Shown one piece after another: positions 23,431-35,119 of a DNA stretch of 64,000 nucleotides; the stretch's first letter is position 1; each line of letters begins with the position of its first letter. The DNA is from Rhizophagus clarus (lineage: Eukaryota; Glomeromycota; Glomeromycetes; Glomerales; Glomeraceae). The position numbers and the translations under genes are program-made. The notes beneath the pieces are model-generated. The model saw nothing but the letters and a program-made list of their open reading frames with translations. It ran no database searches and was not told the DNA's origin. Location: the NCBI GenBank assembly GCA_015698045.1, contig BLAL01000060.1, positions 188,501-252,500 on the forward strand, written 5' to 3'.

Positions 23431-25205
23431 AGGAAAAAAAAAATTTTTTTTCACAGATTAGAGATAACTGATAATTGTATTCGTTGAAGTCCTTTTTTTA
23501 TCAAATGTATAATGTTTCATTATTTCAGTAATAAATGATTTATAAATCCGACGTAATAAGGTACGATTAATATATTCGACTTAATTTGAAATATTTGGCA
23601 GCTTTCATCAAGTTCAGCAAAAATATAAACTCAAATTTTCATCCATAGATTGTAACTTATTATGAAAGTAAATTGATCCAACTTTTTAAAATCAATCATT
23701 CTTTTAAGAGGTTCCCGATCCACATAAAAACAATAATGTTATTTTAGTATTTGACTTATATTTTGGAAGAATTTTTTTTCTGAAGGTAATGTTACAATGT
23801 TAAAATACAAAGGGAATTAAAAAATTTGTTTACTGTCGTAAAAAAAAATAAGAAAAAAAATTAGCATTCCTTATTTTTATTTGCATCACAATGTCACGAT
23901 CTTTTCGCAAAAAAAAAAGTGTATTATTATTAATCTTATAAACATTACACATGCTACATTTGTTATTGTTAAAGATCAACCAGTTAAGCCTGATTCTAGC
24001 CTTTAAATAAATAAAAGTTAATGATTCTCGTTTCATATTACGTGAAAAGTTGTAAATTGTAAATACGTTTGTTTTATTAAATATATCATATCGCATAATT
24101 ATATATTTTATTCTTGTTATCATTTTACTGCGTCAACACTAGGTACGGATACTATATGCAGTGCTATACGGTAAATTTTGTTATCAAGTGATAATTAATA
24201 TAAACCTATCACACCGTTTGATAAAGAAAGTCGAAACGAATCATTTTTACTTTTGGAAATTAATCAGCTATCGTAATTTATATCCAAAACTTTTACTCCT
24301 TTATAATATTTAGCAAAAAAACAATATAACGTGCTAAAAATAAATTTTAATTCATTAATTTGACATAGTAGTTTCGATTTCGTTGACAAATAACTATTAA
24401 TTATTGATTTTTTTTTATATGAAAGCAATTTAAGCATGACCTTGGACATCTGCATAATAACACGGTTATTGTATGGTGGATAAAATGTCATCCGAACTGC
24501 TTCGCAGTTCAATGATATTTAAATCCCCCTACCCAATAACTAGAATTTATGTACTGTATATGCGCAGGTTAAGATAAAGACGGAGGTTCCATAAGATTAT
24601 TCTAGACTTCCGAAAAGAACTATAAGGAACAATTAAAAAAGGATCTAAAAAAAAACTCATGTTTCATTATTACAAAAATATTATAAAAAAATATATTGTT
24701 TAATTTAATTAATTTAATTAAATTATTAAACAATTAATTTCAATGGTAGTAACAAATTTCTATCTATATTTATTTTTATTATCCGAATCTGAATAATTTC
24801 GTATTCCTTTTAAAAATGTTCATTAAAAGTATAGTATTTCAAATTTAATTTTCTCATTCGGAAACAGACTCACAAAAATATATTAGTACTTAAATCTAAT
24901 AAATAATTGTTTTAGCCACAATTAAACCATTTGCCGATGATAAACTAACAATTAAATTGCACATGATTTTGTAAAAAACTTAATATCTATCCAATTACGG
25001 ACAACAAGGCCGAAGGTTTCATAGGATCAGATTCACCGATAACAAACTGCATTAAGATCGTCGGTATTCATTTACTAAAATGATTGAATGATTGATTTTT
25101 TTTAATAGTCATACAAAGTTTATGTAAGCATTCTTGTAATCTTGGTCACCAGACATCATATACTAAACATATATGGTAATTAGACTTATTTTTGTGACTT
25201 TGGCT
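23431..25205. other. Intergenic region upstream of the first F-box gene
   Basis: AT-rich DNA without a convincing gene. Short frames on the minus strand (23830-24123, 24264-24512) have no recognisable domain. Similar GC-richer phrases (GACGGAGGTTCCATAAGAT at 24579; GGCCGAAGGTTTCATAGGAT at 25009) may be small dispersed repeats. Confidence 0.45.
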
Positions 25206-25208
25206 GAT

Positions 25209-25221
25209 AAAAATATATAAA
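25209..25221 (+). promoter_or_regulatory. TATA box of the first F-box gene
   Basis: AAAAATATATAAA lies about 95 bp before the chosen start codon at 25313. A start of transcription some 30 bp downstream would exclude the ATG at 25223, which supports the later start. Confidence 0.5.
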
Positions 25222-25312
25222 TATGGATCTTTTTTTTTTTTTTCACAATATTTATCGTTATCTTATCATTCCGTTAATACATTGTTTTATTGTTTTATTT
25301 CTTTCTTCAATA

Positions 25313-26749
25313 ATGGCAAAACTCGTTCATGACGTACTTTTGTTAATATTTATCGAACTAAAAAGTTGTCCTACAACTTTGTATTCGTGTGTTTTAGTAA
25401 ACAAAATGTGGTGCGATGTAGCCGTAAGAATTTTATGGGACAGCATGTCAAATGAGAGTAATCCTACCGTGCGCGCAGAAGAATCACGCGAAAAGCTTTA
25501 CAACATCGTATCTCACTTTTTACCTAACGCTCCAAACGAAATTTTACAAAAGAATAACATCATCTTACCCCTAAAACGATTTCCAAGACTAACTTATAAT
25601 TATATGGAATATTTCACTAATATTACGTCTATTTGGATTGATGATATGTTAAATCTTTTAATCGATGATGATTCTATTTATTCCAATTGCAAAAGAAAAT
25701 TATTGGAGCTTGAAATTTATAAATTAATTCTAAATAAATGTAATAATGTTAAAGATTTCAATTGGATAACAGATATCCAATTATATCTATGTCCAAAATC
25801 AGATGATTTTTTTTCAAAGCTACAATCTTTAGAATTAAATCAAGAATTCGTTACATCAGTAATATTACTTAGTTTACCAGTATTTTGTCATAGCGTAAAA
25901 AATCTAAAGTTACATCTTTATCAAGATTGTTCGGATCTATCCTTATTTATTATGATGCAACAAAATTTACAGTCTTTGTATTTAAATTTTGATAATGAAG
26001 ATGAGCATTATGAACAATATCCATTATTAAGCGATGCTATCATGAAAAAAGGGTTCAAATTAAAAGAAATCACGTTAACACCATTGGTCGCATTAATCAA
26101 ACCAGTATTTTTTCCATCTTTGATCAATATACAATATTTAATATTAAATAATGATAATGGTGAGTTAGATGAACATGTGAATTGGAAAGTGTGGGAATAT
26201 AATTTAAGGTTAGCTTCTTTTCCACGACTACAATATCTCGAAACTTCTTATTTGCCAAGCAGCATTGAAACCTTAATAATTAAGAAATCCAGCATGAACC
26301 TTTTGGAAATTAATATACGATATCCACTCGAATCTCAAAATTATCCAATCGAAAATATGCAATTAATTAAAGCGATATCAATGTGCTCAAATATTACTTC
26401 ACTTATAATGGACGTTGATTCTAATAATGTAAGAGAAATCATTAATATTCTTCAAAATTGTTCGAAATTAGAAAAATTATATTTTACAACAAAAATTAAG
26501 ATAACACCAAATGGAGATGAACTACTTAACATTATGAGCGATGTATCACCAGCTGCATTACGAGAATTCTCGTTCGGTGAGAATTGGAACTTATCATTAA
26601 ATGGTCTGAAATCATTTTTTGAAACTTGGAAAAATAAAAATATGTTTCAAATTAAATTTACTCATTATAATGATCAACTTATTTATTCTTGGTCCGAGAA
26701 TCATGATAAACTAGTTGAGAAATATAGAAACATGAAGATTATTAAGTAA
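25313..26749 (+). CDS. F-box/leucine-rich repeat protein
   Basis: A single-exon frame encodes 478 residues from MAKLVHDVLLLIFIEL. Residues 2-45 form an F-box: LVHDVLLLIFIELKS, then LYSCVLVNKMWCDVAVRILW, with the usual hydrophobic spacing and the W-C...W pattern. The rest is an irregular array of leucine-rich repeats (SLYLNFDN, ITSLIMDVDS, LEKLYFTT). Such proteins recruit substrates to SCF (SKP1-cullin-F-box) ubiquitin ligases through Skp1; the target is unknown. An in-frame ATG at 25223 would add a 30-residue hydrophobic leader, but it overlaps the probable TATA box and F-box proteins normally begin near the domain, so I chose 25313. F-box/LRR genes are strongly expanded in Glomeromycotina. 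An AATAAA lies about 100 bp after the stop. Confidence 0.85.
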   Translation: MAKLVHDVLLLIFIELKSCPTTLYSCVLVNKMWCDVAVRILWDSMSNESNPTVRAEESREKLYNIVSHFLPNAPNEILQKNNIILPLKRFPRLTYNYMEYFTNITSIWIDDMLNLLIDDDSIYSNCKRKLLELEIYKLILNKCNNVKDFNWITDIQLYLCPKSDDFFSKLQSLELNQEFVTSVILLSLPVFCHSVKNLKLHLYQDCSDLSLFIMMQQNLQSLYLNFDNEDEHYEQYPLLSDAIMKKGFKLKEITLTPLVALIKPVFFPSLINIQYLILNNDNGELDEHVNWKVWEYNLRLASFPRLQYLETSYLPSSIETLIIKKSSMNLLEINIRYPLESQNYPIENMQLIKAISMCSNITSLIMDVDSNNVREIINILQNCSKLEKLYFTTKIKITPNGDELLNIMSDVSPAALREFSFGENWNLSLNGLKSFFETWKNKNMFQIKFTHYNDQLIYSWSENHDKLVEKYRNMKIIK

Positions 26750-26956
26750 ATTAAATTTTTCGAATTTTGTTTCATTTTTATCTAGAATTTTTTTTAGATT
26801 TGAGTTTATATATATATATATATATTATGTATTAAATCATTTATTAATAAAATTACAATTTTACTATACATACTATAAAAATGATATTTAAGTTGTACTA
26901 ACAATAAAAGTTTGATATGTCCATGAAAATTAAATTGATTATAATCTATTTTGCAG

Positions 26957-27204
26957 TTGTGCTGGACGGGACTTTCTTACGTGATAACGATACCGGTTAG
27001 GTATAGAATCTGGAAAATTTTTTGCCGGATGATACTTTTATTGATGAAACAGATGTCCCAGACCACACCACTTGTGAAAATATTCGATTATTACGACAAA
27101 TGTATGATTGGGACACTTTGGAACATGGACAACATACATAGGACGCGAAGATTGTTAACGTCCAAGTAAAATGCTGCGGACAGTGTTCGTGTACACCCTG
27201 TTGA
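26957..27204 (+). pseudogene. Broken exon with Cys-rich tail, family unknown
   Basis: After a good acceptor (TTTTGCAG) the plus strand reads VLDGTFLRDNDTG, two in-frame stops, NLENFLPDDTFIDETDVPD, ENIRLLRQMYDWDTLEHGQH, another stop, and DAKIVNVQVKCCGQCSCTPC ending at TGA 27204. All pieces share one frame, which indicates a former exon with three point nonsense mutations. The tail holds five cysteines in ten residues (CCGQCSCTPC), metallothionein-like in spacing, but the rest resembles no metallothionein. No intact upstream exon was found. Confidence 0.45.
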
Positions 27205-27325
27205 TAATATCATTGATGCATTTTCAAAATATAATATTTTCTTTGTTTTACTTTCACACGTTACCGTTACGTTTCAGTCTTAAGTCTCTATGTACTGTAT
27301 GATACATCTCTAACGTGGTGTTAGG

Positions 27326-27418
27326 ATGGCTGGATGGGCGACAATCTTCCAAGTGTTGGCGTTAGTGCTTGCAATTTCAATCGCGTTTGCCAATGTTCTC
27401 GATAAGTTATTAAAATAA
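27326..27418 (+). CDS. Possible 30-residue membrane peptide
   Basis: ATG 27326 opens a 30-codon frame: MAGWATIFQVLALVLAISIA, then FANVLDKLLK and TAA. It would form one transmembrane helix (about residues 4-24) with a short basic tail, like small subunits of membrane complexes. Codon use is markedly more GC-rich than the flanks (GCG, GTG, CTC, GCC), unexpected of random frames here, and a stop lies five codons upstream in frame. No homologue comes to mind, and it could be a single exon of a larger gene. Confidence 0.3.
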   Translation: MAGWATIFQVLALVLAISIAFANVLDKLLK

Positions 27419-28192
27419 TTCAAATAACCATTTGGTCCATCAACTTGTCGATAGGCTTAATATTGAGATATTGGATTAAATTAGATTGTAAAGGCGTGAT
27501 GAAACAACGATTATAATCGAAGATTTTTAAAGTCTTTAATTAGAAGAACTGATCCAATTGCGTCGAAGACATAATAAACAAAATGTGATAAGAATAACCA
27601 CGTGACTTGTGCGTTTGGTAAATCATCATAATGCCTTAAAAAAAATCGTAGATCCTTGGCCGAACGCGTAACATAATCTTGGCCAGAAATCACGTGAAAA
27701 ATTTCCTTTTTCGCGTTTTAACGTCCAGAGGAAAGGAGGTTCAATATGTTTATTCTAGGCAATTGAATGAATTATGCAAACAAATGCACCAGAACAATAT
27801 GATCATCAAGGGCGTACTTCATGAGACTTTTAATTGTTCCTTTTACAGAATGTTATAACTTAAAAAAGAATATATAAATATATTTTGTTATTATTAAAAT
27901 TATGATACTTATTTTTTAGTCAAATAATAAAATAATTGGTACAAACGTATGTGAAACATTATAATAAATAAATAAACTTGTATAACTTTAAAAAATTTTT
28001 TACAAAGAATTTATTACAAATATACACACAAAAAAGTATCTTTATCAAAATCTTTAATAGGTTAATCAATTTTTACTTGATTTTAACAGGTTTTCGAATA
28101 ATAATTTATTAATAATTCTAAAAAAAATTGTTACATTTTTAGGAAATGTGATGTATGTTGGCGTTTCAGAATGGGTCATCTGTCAAAATATT

Positions 28193-28227
<35 letters not shown>

Positions 28228-28517
28228 TAAATAAATAAAAAATAAAACAAAGAACCTAAATAAAAAAGTATTTTATCAAAAGGAAATGCAATATGAACGA
28301 TTTAGGTAAATTTTTTTTTTTTCCTCAAAGGAAATATCCTTTTTTTTTAACATTAAATTTTTTCTTTTATTTTTATCATCGTAATAAAAAAAAAAAATAC
28401 TTTGTGATCGACGATTGTATCATTTGTATGATCACGGGGAATCGGCCATTAACAACATCACGTACAGTAGATCATAACACTTCTGTATAATCACATAATC
28501 ACAATATTATTATCATA

Positions 28518-28549
<32 letters not shown>

Positions 28550-28584
28550 GTATTTAGAATAAAACGAATAAAATTTTATATTTA
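27419..28584. other. Intergenic DNA with poly-T/poly-A palindromes
   Basis: No gene supported. Two long TnAn palindromes stand out: T tract then A tract at about 28189-28227 (interrupted only slightly), and again at 28518-28549. A CACGTGA motif occurs at 27599 and 27690. Confidence 0.5.
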
Positions 28585-29095
28585 ACAATTAATTACTTTA
28601 TTTCTAATTATAATTATAATAAAGTCTATTTATTTAACAGATCTTTGCAACTGTCGATAATTATCACGATTAAAACTTTGATATGTGATAAAATTCAGTA
28701 ATGTCCATCACAATATAATTACATACACTTTGGACATATATCACGCACAGATACAGTTTCTGAAGTTACAGTATATGAAAATATAAAAAAGAATGTGAAA
28801 TACATTTTTTCGTTTTTATTAAGACTTTTGTATTTTTGGAAAATCAATTAGCTAATGTGATCCATATTCAAAATTTTAATCTGAATTTTTTTTGTTCATA
28901 CAGTACTGTACGTTAACTTAACGATAAAAGCAAACTGATACACACTGAAAATAACTTTGTTGTTGCATACTAAAGCTTTATAAAAACTAAAGGGAAAAAC
29001 AAATAAGAGGTAATCATGCAAAAGTTGCAAGTCAATGAAAAAAATTTCAACACGTGGGCAATAAAAGCAATTACGCAGTTATTTAATAGTATGAA
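28585..29095. repeat. Diverged duplication, copy B (partner at 46-520)
   Basis: Same order of blocks as copy A: TTACTTTATTTCTAATT at 28588, GATAATTATCACGATT, TTTGATATGTGATAAAATTCAGT, ATCTGAATTTTT, then AACAAATAAGAGGTAATCATGCA at 28998. The short frame at 29016 contains NTWAIKAITQLFNS, more protein-like than in copy A, and stops after about 46 codons. Confidence 0.6.
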
Positions 29096-30223
29096 AATTT
29101 TAAAATCGAAATCATATCGTTACCAAGTCGAAATTTTCTATATGGTCGCGATATAAATCGTAATGTATCGGTATAAAATTGAACATATTAATAAGATGAT
29201 CGTCATAAATATAAAAAGTTTTTATGTTGTAAAAACTTAATGCTTTATAAAAACTTTAATGCTTAATAAAACCTTCTTAATCTTCTTTTTGTTCATTTAA
29301 TCCCTTTAAAGAAATAAAAGTTTTCCACGCTTTCAAACATGAAAGATAGTCCATTTATGATTGAAATAGAAAAAACATAATATCTGTTAGTGATTATCAT
29401 CATTGTTTCCTGTTTTAGGTTGAATGGACGATTTTTGTCATTTTTTTGTAACATAAATAAATTATTATTATGCCAAAAATTCATTGTTCCAACTTCCAAC
29501 AATCGTTAATTCGTAACGTAGAATTCTGACCGCGATTATATTTTTCAATTAAAATATTTAAAATATGTTATAAAATTATATGACACAGAAAAAAGATAAA
29601 GGTTTCATTCAGTACACCAAGTTAACTCGGCCGAGCAGACAATAACATCTGTTTTTCAAACACTATATAATTCATAATATATAAAGTCAACAAGAGTTTC
29701 AGTGGAACAGGAGAAACGGAAGTTTCATATCTACGTACTATCAATTCCATGTCTATATTTTTAAAAGAAAAAAAATTTTTCTCGTCATGTGACATCGACA
29801 GTGACCGGCCGGTCCGGTTGTGGTATTTTTTTTTTTTTTTTGATTTTTTTTTGCTATGGAAAATTTATTAATAACCCATTAATGTTTATTTTTATCGAAA
29901 ATATTATTACGCGTCAGAAAAAGTGATATAATTAAAGTGATGTACGGATAGTCGATAAATTACTATATTTGGAATCCATAAAAATCCGTAACTATTATGA
30001 AAGACGTTGTTTTACAGCAACTTAAAAACAACGAGTGGACTTGTTTCTGCAATATGTATCAGTACGACATACATTACGCATCATAGTTACATAACTACTA
30101 TATGACATGATGATTGATCATCATGGTCGCACAAAAAATTATTTATAAAAAAAAAAAAAAGAAAATTCCTTGTATTTCGTATTTCGTCGTGTAAAATTTT
30201 ACCTTAAAAAATAAAAATAAAAA
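29096..30223. other. Upstream region of the second F-box gene
   Basis: AT-rich intergenic DNA. TATTTATAAAA at about 30139-30150 is a plausible TATA element 75-85 bp before the ATG at 30224. A GC-richer patch (GACCGGCCGGTCCGG at 29803-29817) contains the palindrome GACCGGCCGGTC. Confidence 0.45.
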
Positions 30224-31720
30224 ATGTCGAAGCTTAACGAAAATGTTCTTTTCTTAATATTTAAAGAATTACAGAAAGATTCGAAATCTCTCTTTTCAAG
30301 TCTAATGGTCAATAGACATTGGTGCGAAACTGTGATTCCTATTTTATGGAGGAATCCTTGGCGCTATGGAAATAGTTGCAACAAGAGAGCTTTATTTAAA
30401 ATTATTGCTTCCTATTATTCTGATGATACAAGAGAACTCTTAGCGAAAGGAGGATTACGATTAGTTTCATTTGAATCATTATTATTCGACTATTTATCAT
30501 TCTGTACAAGCATTAATGTATCTTATATAAATGATATAATTTTTATGGGATTTCAATCATTAATAAATAATCAATCAGATGTGCGAAGAAAAACTTTACA
30601 ACAAGAATTTTATAGTATCATTATGAAGAAATGTCCGAGAATGAAGTATTTGGATATGAGATTAAATAATTATAATTGTTATTTTCCTATAGATAGGCTG
30701 CATTTTGAATCTCTCTATGAATTAAAATGTGATACACATGTTCCTACGTACTTTAATATAATAGCACGTACCTCTCAAAATATACAAAAATTCACCGTTT
30801 CTAGCAGACAATTCAACATTGGAATTGTTGGATTAATTGAAGCTCAAAAGAACTTAAAGTATTTTAAATGGAACGAGAATAGTCAAATACGTTGTAATGA
30901 ATTATATTCCTATAATGAGATGCTTCTTGCATTAGGAAAAAAAACTGATACTATCAAACATTTAAAAATAGATTTCCGACATGATCATCATTACATATCC
31001 CGACGAGCTTCAAAACTTCAGGATCTTCCAAAACTTTATAAATTAAAATCATTAATAATTAATGATTTTAGATATTTTAATCTAGAATTATTAAAAAATT
31101 GTGTTTATCATGATCTTGAGATTTTTAAAGTAGGTTATTATAGATTAGAAGCATGTTCTATTATAATTGAAAATAGTGGAGGAAATTTAAAAAAAATTTT
31201 TTTGGGTCCTAATAAACATTGTCAAACCGAAAACCTTGATGATAATAATAATCCCCTTATTTTTATTCGTAAAGTTTATGAAAATTGTCCTTTGATCGAA
31301 TATTTATCAATCATATTAACACCATCAAAGGAACATTTTAGTGAATTTGAAAATTTATTAAAAATTTGTCAACATTTGAAGTCATTATTAATAATATACT
31401 TATATAGGGAAGAATTAATATCTGAAGAAACAAATTTAAAAAATGGGGAAATTTTATTAAAATCATTAATTAAATCGGCACCAATTAATTTAAAAGAAAT
31501 TAGGGTTTGTTATGATTGTAAATTTTCTTTAGAATCTTTGGAGGATTTCTTAGAAAAATGGAAAGGTAATGCACTTACTATAATTACAAATGAACCAATT
31601 TATAAAGAAGAAAATTATACAAATTTGATTAACAAATATAAAAGTGATGGAGTAATTAGAGATTTTATATATGAACCCATTACGTTATTAGAACATGAAC
31701 TTAAATTATATGAATACTAG
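30224..31720 (+). CDS. F-box/leucine-rich repeat protein
   Basis: A single-exon frame of 498 residues. The F-box occupies residues 1-45 (MSKLNENVLFLIFKELQKDS, then LFSSLMVNRHWCETVIPILW), followed by a divergent leucine-rich repeat region (LKYLDM-like turns: MKYLDMRLN, IQKFTVSS, LEIFKVGYY, LIEYLSIIL, LKSLLIIYL). Expected role: substrate adaptor of an SCF ubiquitin ligase. Architecture, length and F-box end match the gene at 25313, so the two are same-strand members of one expanded family about 3.5 kb apart, too diverged for a recent tandem copy. The ATG follows an A-rich leader (AATAAAAATAAAAA). Confidence 0.88.
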   Translation: MSKLNENVLFLIFKELQKDSKSLFSSLMVNRHWCETVIPILWRNPWRYGNSCNKRALFKIIASYYSDDTRELLAKGGLRLVSFESLLFDYLSFCTSINVSYINDIIFMGFQSLINNQSDVRRKTLQQEFYSIIMKKCPRMKYLDMRLNNYNCYFPIDRLHFESLYELKCDTHVPTYFNIIARTSQNIQKFTVSSRQFNIGIVGLIEAQKNLKYFKWNENSQIRCNELYSYNEMLLALGKKTDTIKHLKIDFRHDHHYISRRASKLQDLPKLYKLKSLIINDFRYFNLELLKNCVYHDLEIFKVGYYRLEACSIIIENSGGNLKKIFLGPNKHCQTENLDDNNNPLIFIRKVYENCPLIEYLSIILTPSKEHFSEFENLLKICQHLKSLLIIYLYREELISEETNLKNGEILLKSLIKSAPINLKEIRVCYDCKFSLESLEDFLEKWKGNALTIITNEPIYKEENYTNLINKYKSDGVIRDFIYEPITLLEHELKLYEY

Positions 31721-32487
31721 TCGTGTGTTGTCGTGGTTTTTATAGTTATTATTTTTTAAAGTATTAAATATGAATTATATTATAAATAAATAAAAATAAA
31801 TTTATATTTTTATAACGTTACTTATACCGTTGTGAGAAACAGTTCTTTCTGTCATTAACAGTATTTAATTTAAAATATCGCACGTTGATAGCGCGCGGCG
31901 TTAAGAATATTTGATGCACTTGATTGGCTAAATGTCACGTGATGATAAAAGTGCGTATCAAAGACCGAAATGTACGTACTCTCAATATTGGACGGTAAAT
32001 TAAATATTAATTGGTAAATTAAATAATTAAACATCGATTTTAAATTAAATATTGATTGTGATTACATTTTTGTTTTTACTGTAATAACAATAAAAAAAAA
32101 ATTTAGTACGGAAATTTCGATTCTTGCGACTCATCGAACATACCGCTGACAAGTTATGGATCAGTGATGAACCCATCATAAGGCAAATACAAAGCAATAA
32201 TTTGTGCAATGAATTTTATTAATTTTTTTCCTTTTATAAGACGGTATGATGATCTTAACGAATAATAAAGGTTATAACTTTTTCATAAAAAATATCGTAT
32301 TACAAAAGTAAAAAAAATTCTTAAATATACATATATGTGTAAAAATTCATTGTAAAGTAAATATAAATATATATGTAAAAAATTTATTGTAAAGATTGTA
32401 AAAATTTAATACTATATATAATCTTAATTAAAATACGATAAATACACGTGACATATTGTATATAAAAAAAAAAACTATTTAAAAATA
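31721..32487. other. Intergenic DNA between convergent genes
   Basis: It holds the 3' flanks of the second F-box gene (+) and the pseudokinase gene (-). A CCAAT-type motif ATTGGCTA followed by TCACGTGA lies at 31923-31941. Confidence 0.5.
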
Positions 32488-33756
32488 TTATATGGTTCTC
32501 AAATTTCTACTGTGATATACAGCTCTATGATGTATGAAAGTATGTCGATACTTTATTTCATCAAATTTAGCCATGTCTGCTTTATCAAATTCTTCTGTTA
32601 TTTCCGATGGTTCAGGATAATTGCATGTGGCACCAGCCCATTTTTCCGTCAAATCATATAATTCGGATATTAATGGCCTTTCGAGAGGATTTTCTCTTAA
32701 ACATCTTTCCATTAACCTAGCATAAAGAGGAGGAGTATCTTTCACAGGTCTTGGTCTCAACCCGCCAATTATTTCATTAATTAAAACACGATCGTGAGGT
32801 CTATGATGATAAGGTCGGACTCCGGCTGATAAAACCCACATTATCATACCGAAGCTATAAATATCTGAAGCTTGAGTTGTTTTACTTCCTTTTAAAACCT
32901 CGGGAGCAACAAATGGTACGACACCATGAATATCTTCCGAATATACATCATAAGGTCCATGTAAACCAGCGTCAGTAATTCTCGCATCCAACATAACTCC
33001 ATCATTTTCAATCATGATGTTGCCTCCGTGTAAATTACCGTGTACGAGTCCTAACTCATGGATCCTATAAATCCCTGCCGAAATTGTCGAAAGGATTTCA
33101 ACAATTTCACCCCAACCAAAGAATTCATCATAATTGTCGAAAAAAGTATATAAATCCCCTTTATTATAATGCTTATAGACCAGCATTATACATGATGTTT
33201 CATCTTTGGTTAAACCGAAACATTCTGCGAATGCGTTGTCACTTAGAAATCGAGCATATTTATTTAGCTATTTTTTTTTAATAATAAATTCAAAGTTAAT
33301 AAACAATTAGTTATTTTTTTTAAAAAAAATTTAAACACTTACTCGATCAATGAATTCATCAGTTAGATCCCATGATCTATCTAATCGTCTAAGTATGACG
33401 TCTGTTGGTCCTTTACGGATCCATACCTCAGCATATTCATCCCATTTATGTTGTGGACCTTCCATCCAAACAGCTGAGTAAGTAGAAGAAAAAGCACCAC
33501 GTTTACCCGTATTTTTTAATAGTTCAAATTTTGAAATATCGATCCACTCAACATAGCCTATGTATTCCTTAGCGGTTTTTTGGGTATTCTTGATCATATT
33601 ATCAATTCTGGGATCATCGCTAGACCAATTTTTAAAGTTTTCTTCAAAATATTCGACATTACAATCTACACACCACGAATAAGAAACTCTTGGCTTATCA
33701 CAGTTTCCACATGTTCCAAAAACACGAGCATAGTCCACTGCTGACATTACTGACAT
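32488..33756 (-). CDS. Kinase-like protein, predicted pseudokinase (one intron)
   Basis: Exon 1 is 33343-33756 and exon 2 is 32488-33267; the 75-nt intron (33268-33342) has GTAAGT and an ATAG acceptor and is in phase 0, giving 397 residues. The N-terminus has CGNCDKP...WCVDC, the Cys-x2-Cys pair seen in front of many Glomeromycotina kinases. The kinase domain follows: GAFSSTYSAVW (glycine loop), VILRRL where VAIK is expected (Lys to Arg), LVHGNLHGGNIMI instead of HRDxxxxN (catalytic Asp to Asn), ITDAGL for DFG, and an intact APE as VAPEV with SDIYSFGMIMW. Loss of two catalytic residues with a fully open frame suggests a maintained pseudokinase, acting by binding rather than phosphorylation. 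Activity loss is inferred. Confidence 0.87.
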
Positions 33757-35082
33757 TGTAAATATGAATAGTGTATATAAAGGAAATGTGTGAAAAATTA
33801 TTTTCTTTATCTTTTCGGATGTTCAGCAAAACAACTCGAATTTCAAGGGATTAAATATTGTCATGAAAACAAGTTCCCAGTTAATTAATTTATTGAAATA
33901 TACACAATGGGTTTATTTAAAATGTATAAAAATATATTTTTCTTTTTAACCAATAATTTTATCGCGCGGAAATGATTACTAGCTGAACTATATAATTTAT
34001 TTGATGCGTGTGATTTTTTTCTTAGAATGGTAAAAAAGTGATTGAGTATATACTATATGTACTAAGTTTATGTAGATCTGTGTGATGTCGAACGCACCGT
34101 AAAATTTTTTGAGTTTCGAAATTTCGTAATACAACTTCCGAAATTCCTTTTTTAAAAAAAAAAAATTTGTAAACAATAATAAATCGATGATAAATAGCCA
34201 ATTCTGAAAAACGCCAATATGCATTGATTGCATTTCCAAATTTAATAATTCCTTCTTTTTTAAAAAAAGTTATTCATAGATTGCAAGATAAAATCAAAAA
34301 AAAAAAAAAAGGATTTTTAAAGTTTTCAAGTGGCTTTTTTTTTCTTTGTATGTAATTTATAGAACTATACATCACTTTGCATGTTTCACATAATATGTTT
34401 GCATCATTTGATTTTTTTTTTTAAAAAAAAAAAAAATAACATATTTTATAATATAGCGACACAAAAACAGGTTTTTTGATTCTGATTCTTTGTTTATTGC
34501 GCAGGATTTTATTATTCTATTAAATTGCATATAATATGATTTTTCATATTCCTATTGTTTTCTTTTTAGAGTTGGTGTAATCCTTTTTGATGCCTAGAAA
34601 GTACTTATGGAATCTCTTTACTTTTTCGTGTTAAAAAGGTAATAATTATTTAACAATTCGGCCTGCATTAAGTTTTCTTTTTTTGACCTGTATTATTATG
34701 TATGATCATGGCAGATCTAAAAAAGGGATGATTTCCCTAATGTAAAATTATATAATCAATATAAAATAATATATGATACAATTACAACGCCAACAATGAA
34801 TATATGCAATTTAGAGTAAATTCGGGATAATCTTCCTTATCTCCATATTTTCTTTTTTTGGGGGCAAAATTTTATTTTATTTTATTTTACGTGATATATA
34901 ATTTTATATACGGTATTAAAATATATATTACGCCGTACATATTCACAAAATGAAACCATTTCGAAACAAAGAACTTCATTATTACTTAATGTGAAATTAT
35001 ATTTATTGGTGATAATTCGAGATGTGATCATAGCGGGATAAAATTATAATGAAAAAAAAAAAAAAATAAAAATAAAAATACA

Positions 35083-35119
<37 letters not shown>

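Noticed and set aside
25223..25312. N-terminal membrane leader for the first F-box protein
   Set aside because: The upstream ATG touches the probable TATA box and the extension is T-rich leader sequence; F-box proteins begin close to the domain.
26957..27204. Functional metallothionein
   Set aside because: Only the last ten residues are Cys-rich and the frame has three upstream stops; the rest is not metallothionein-like.
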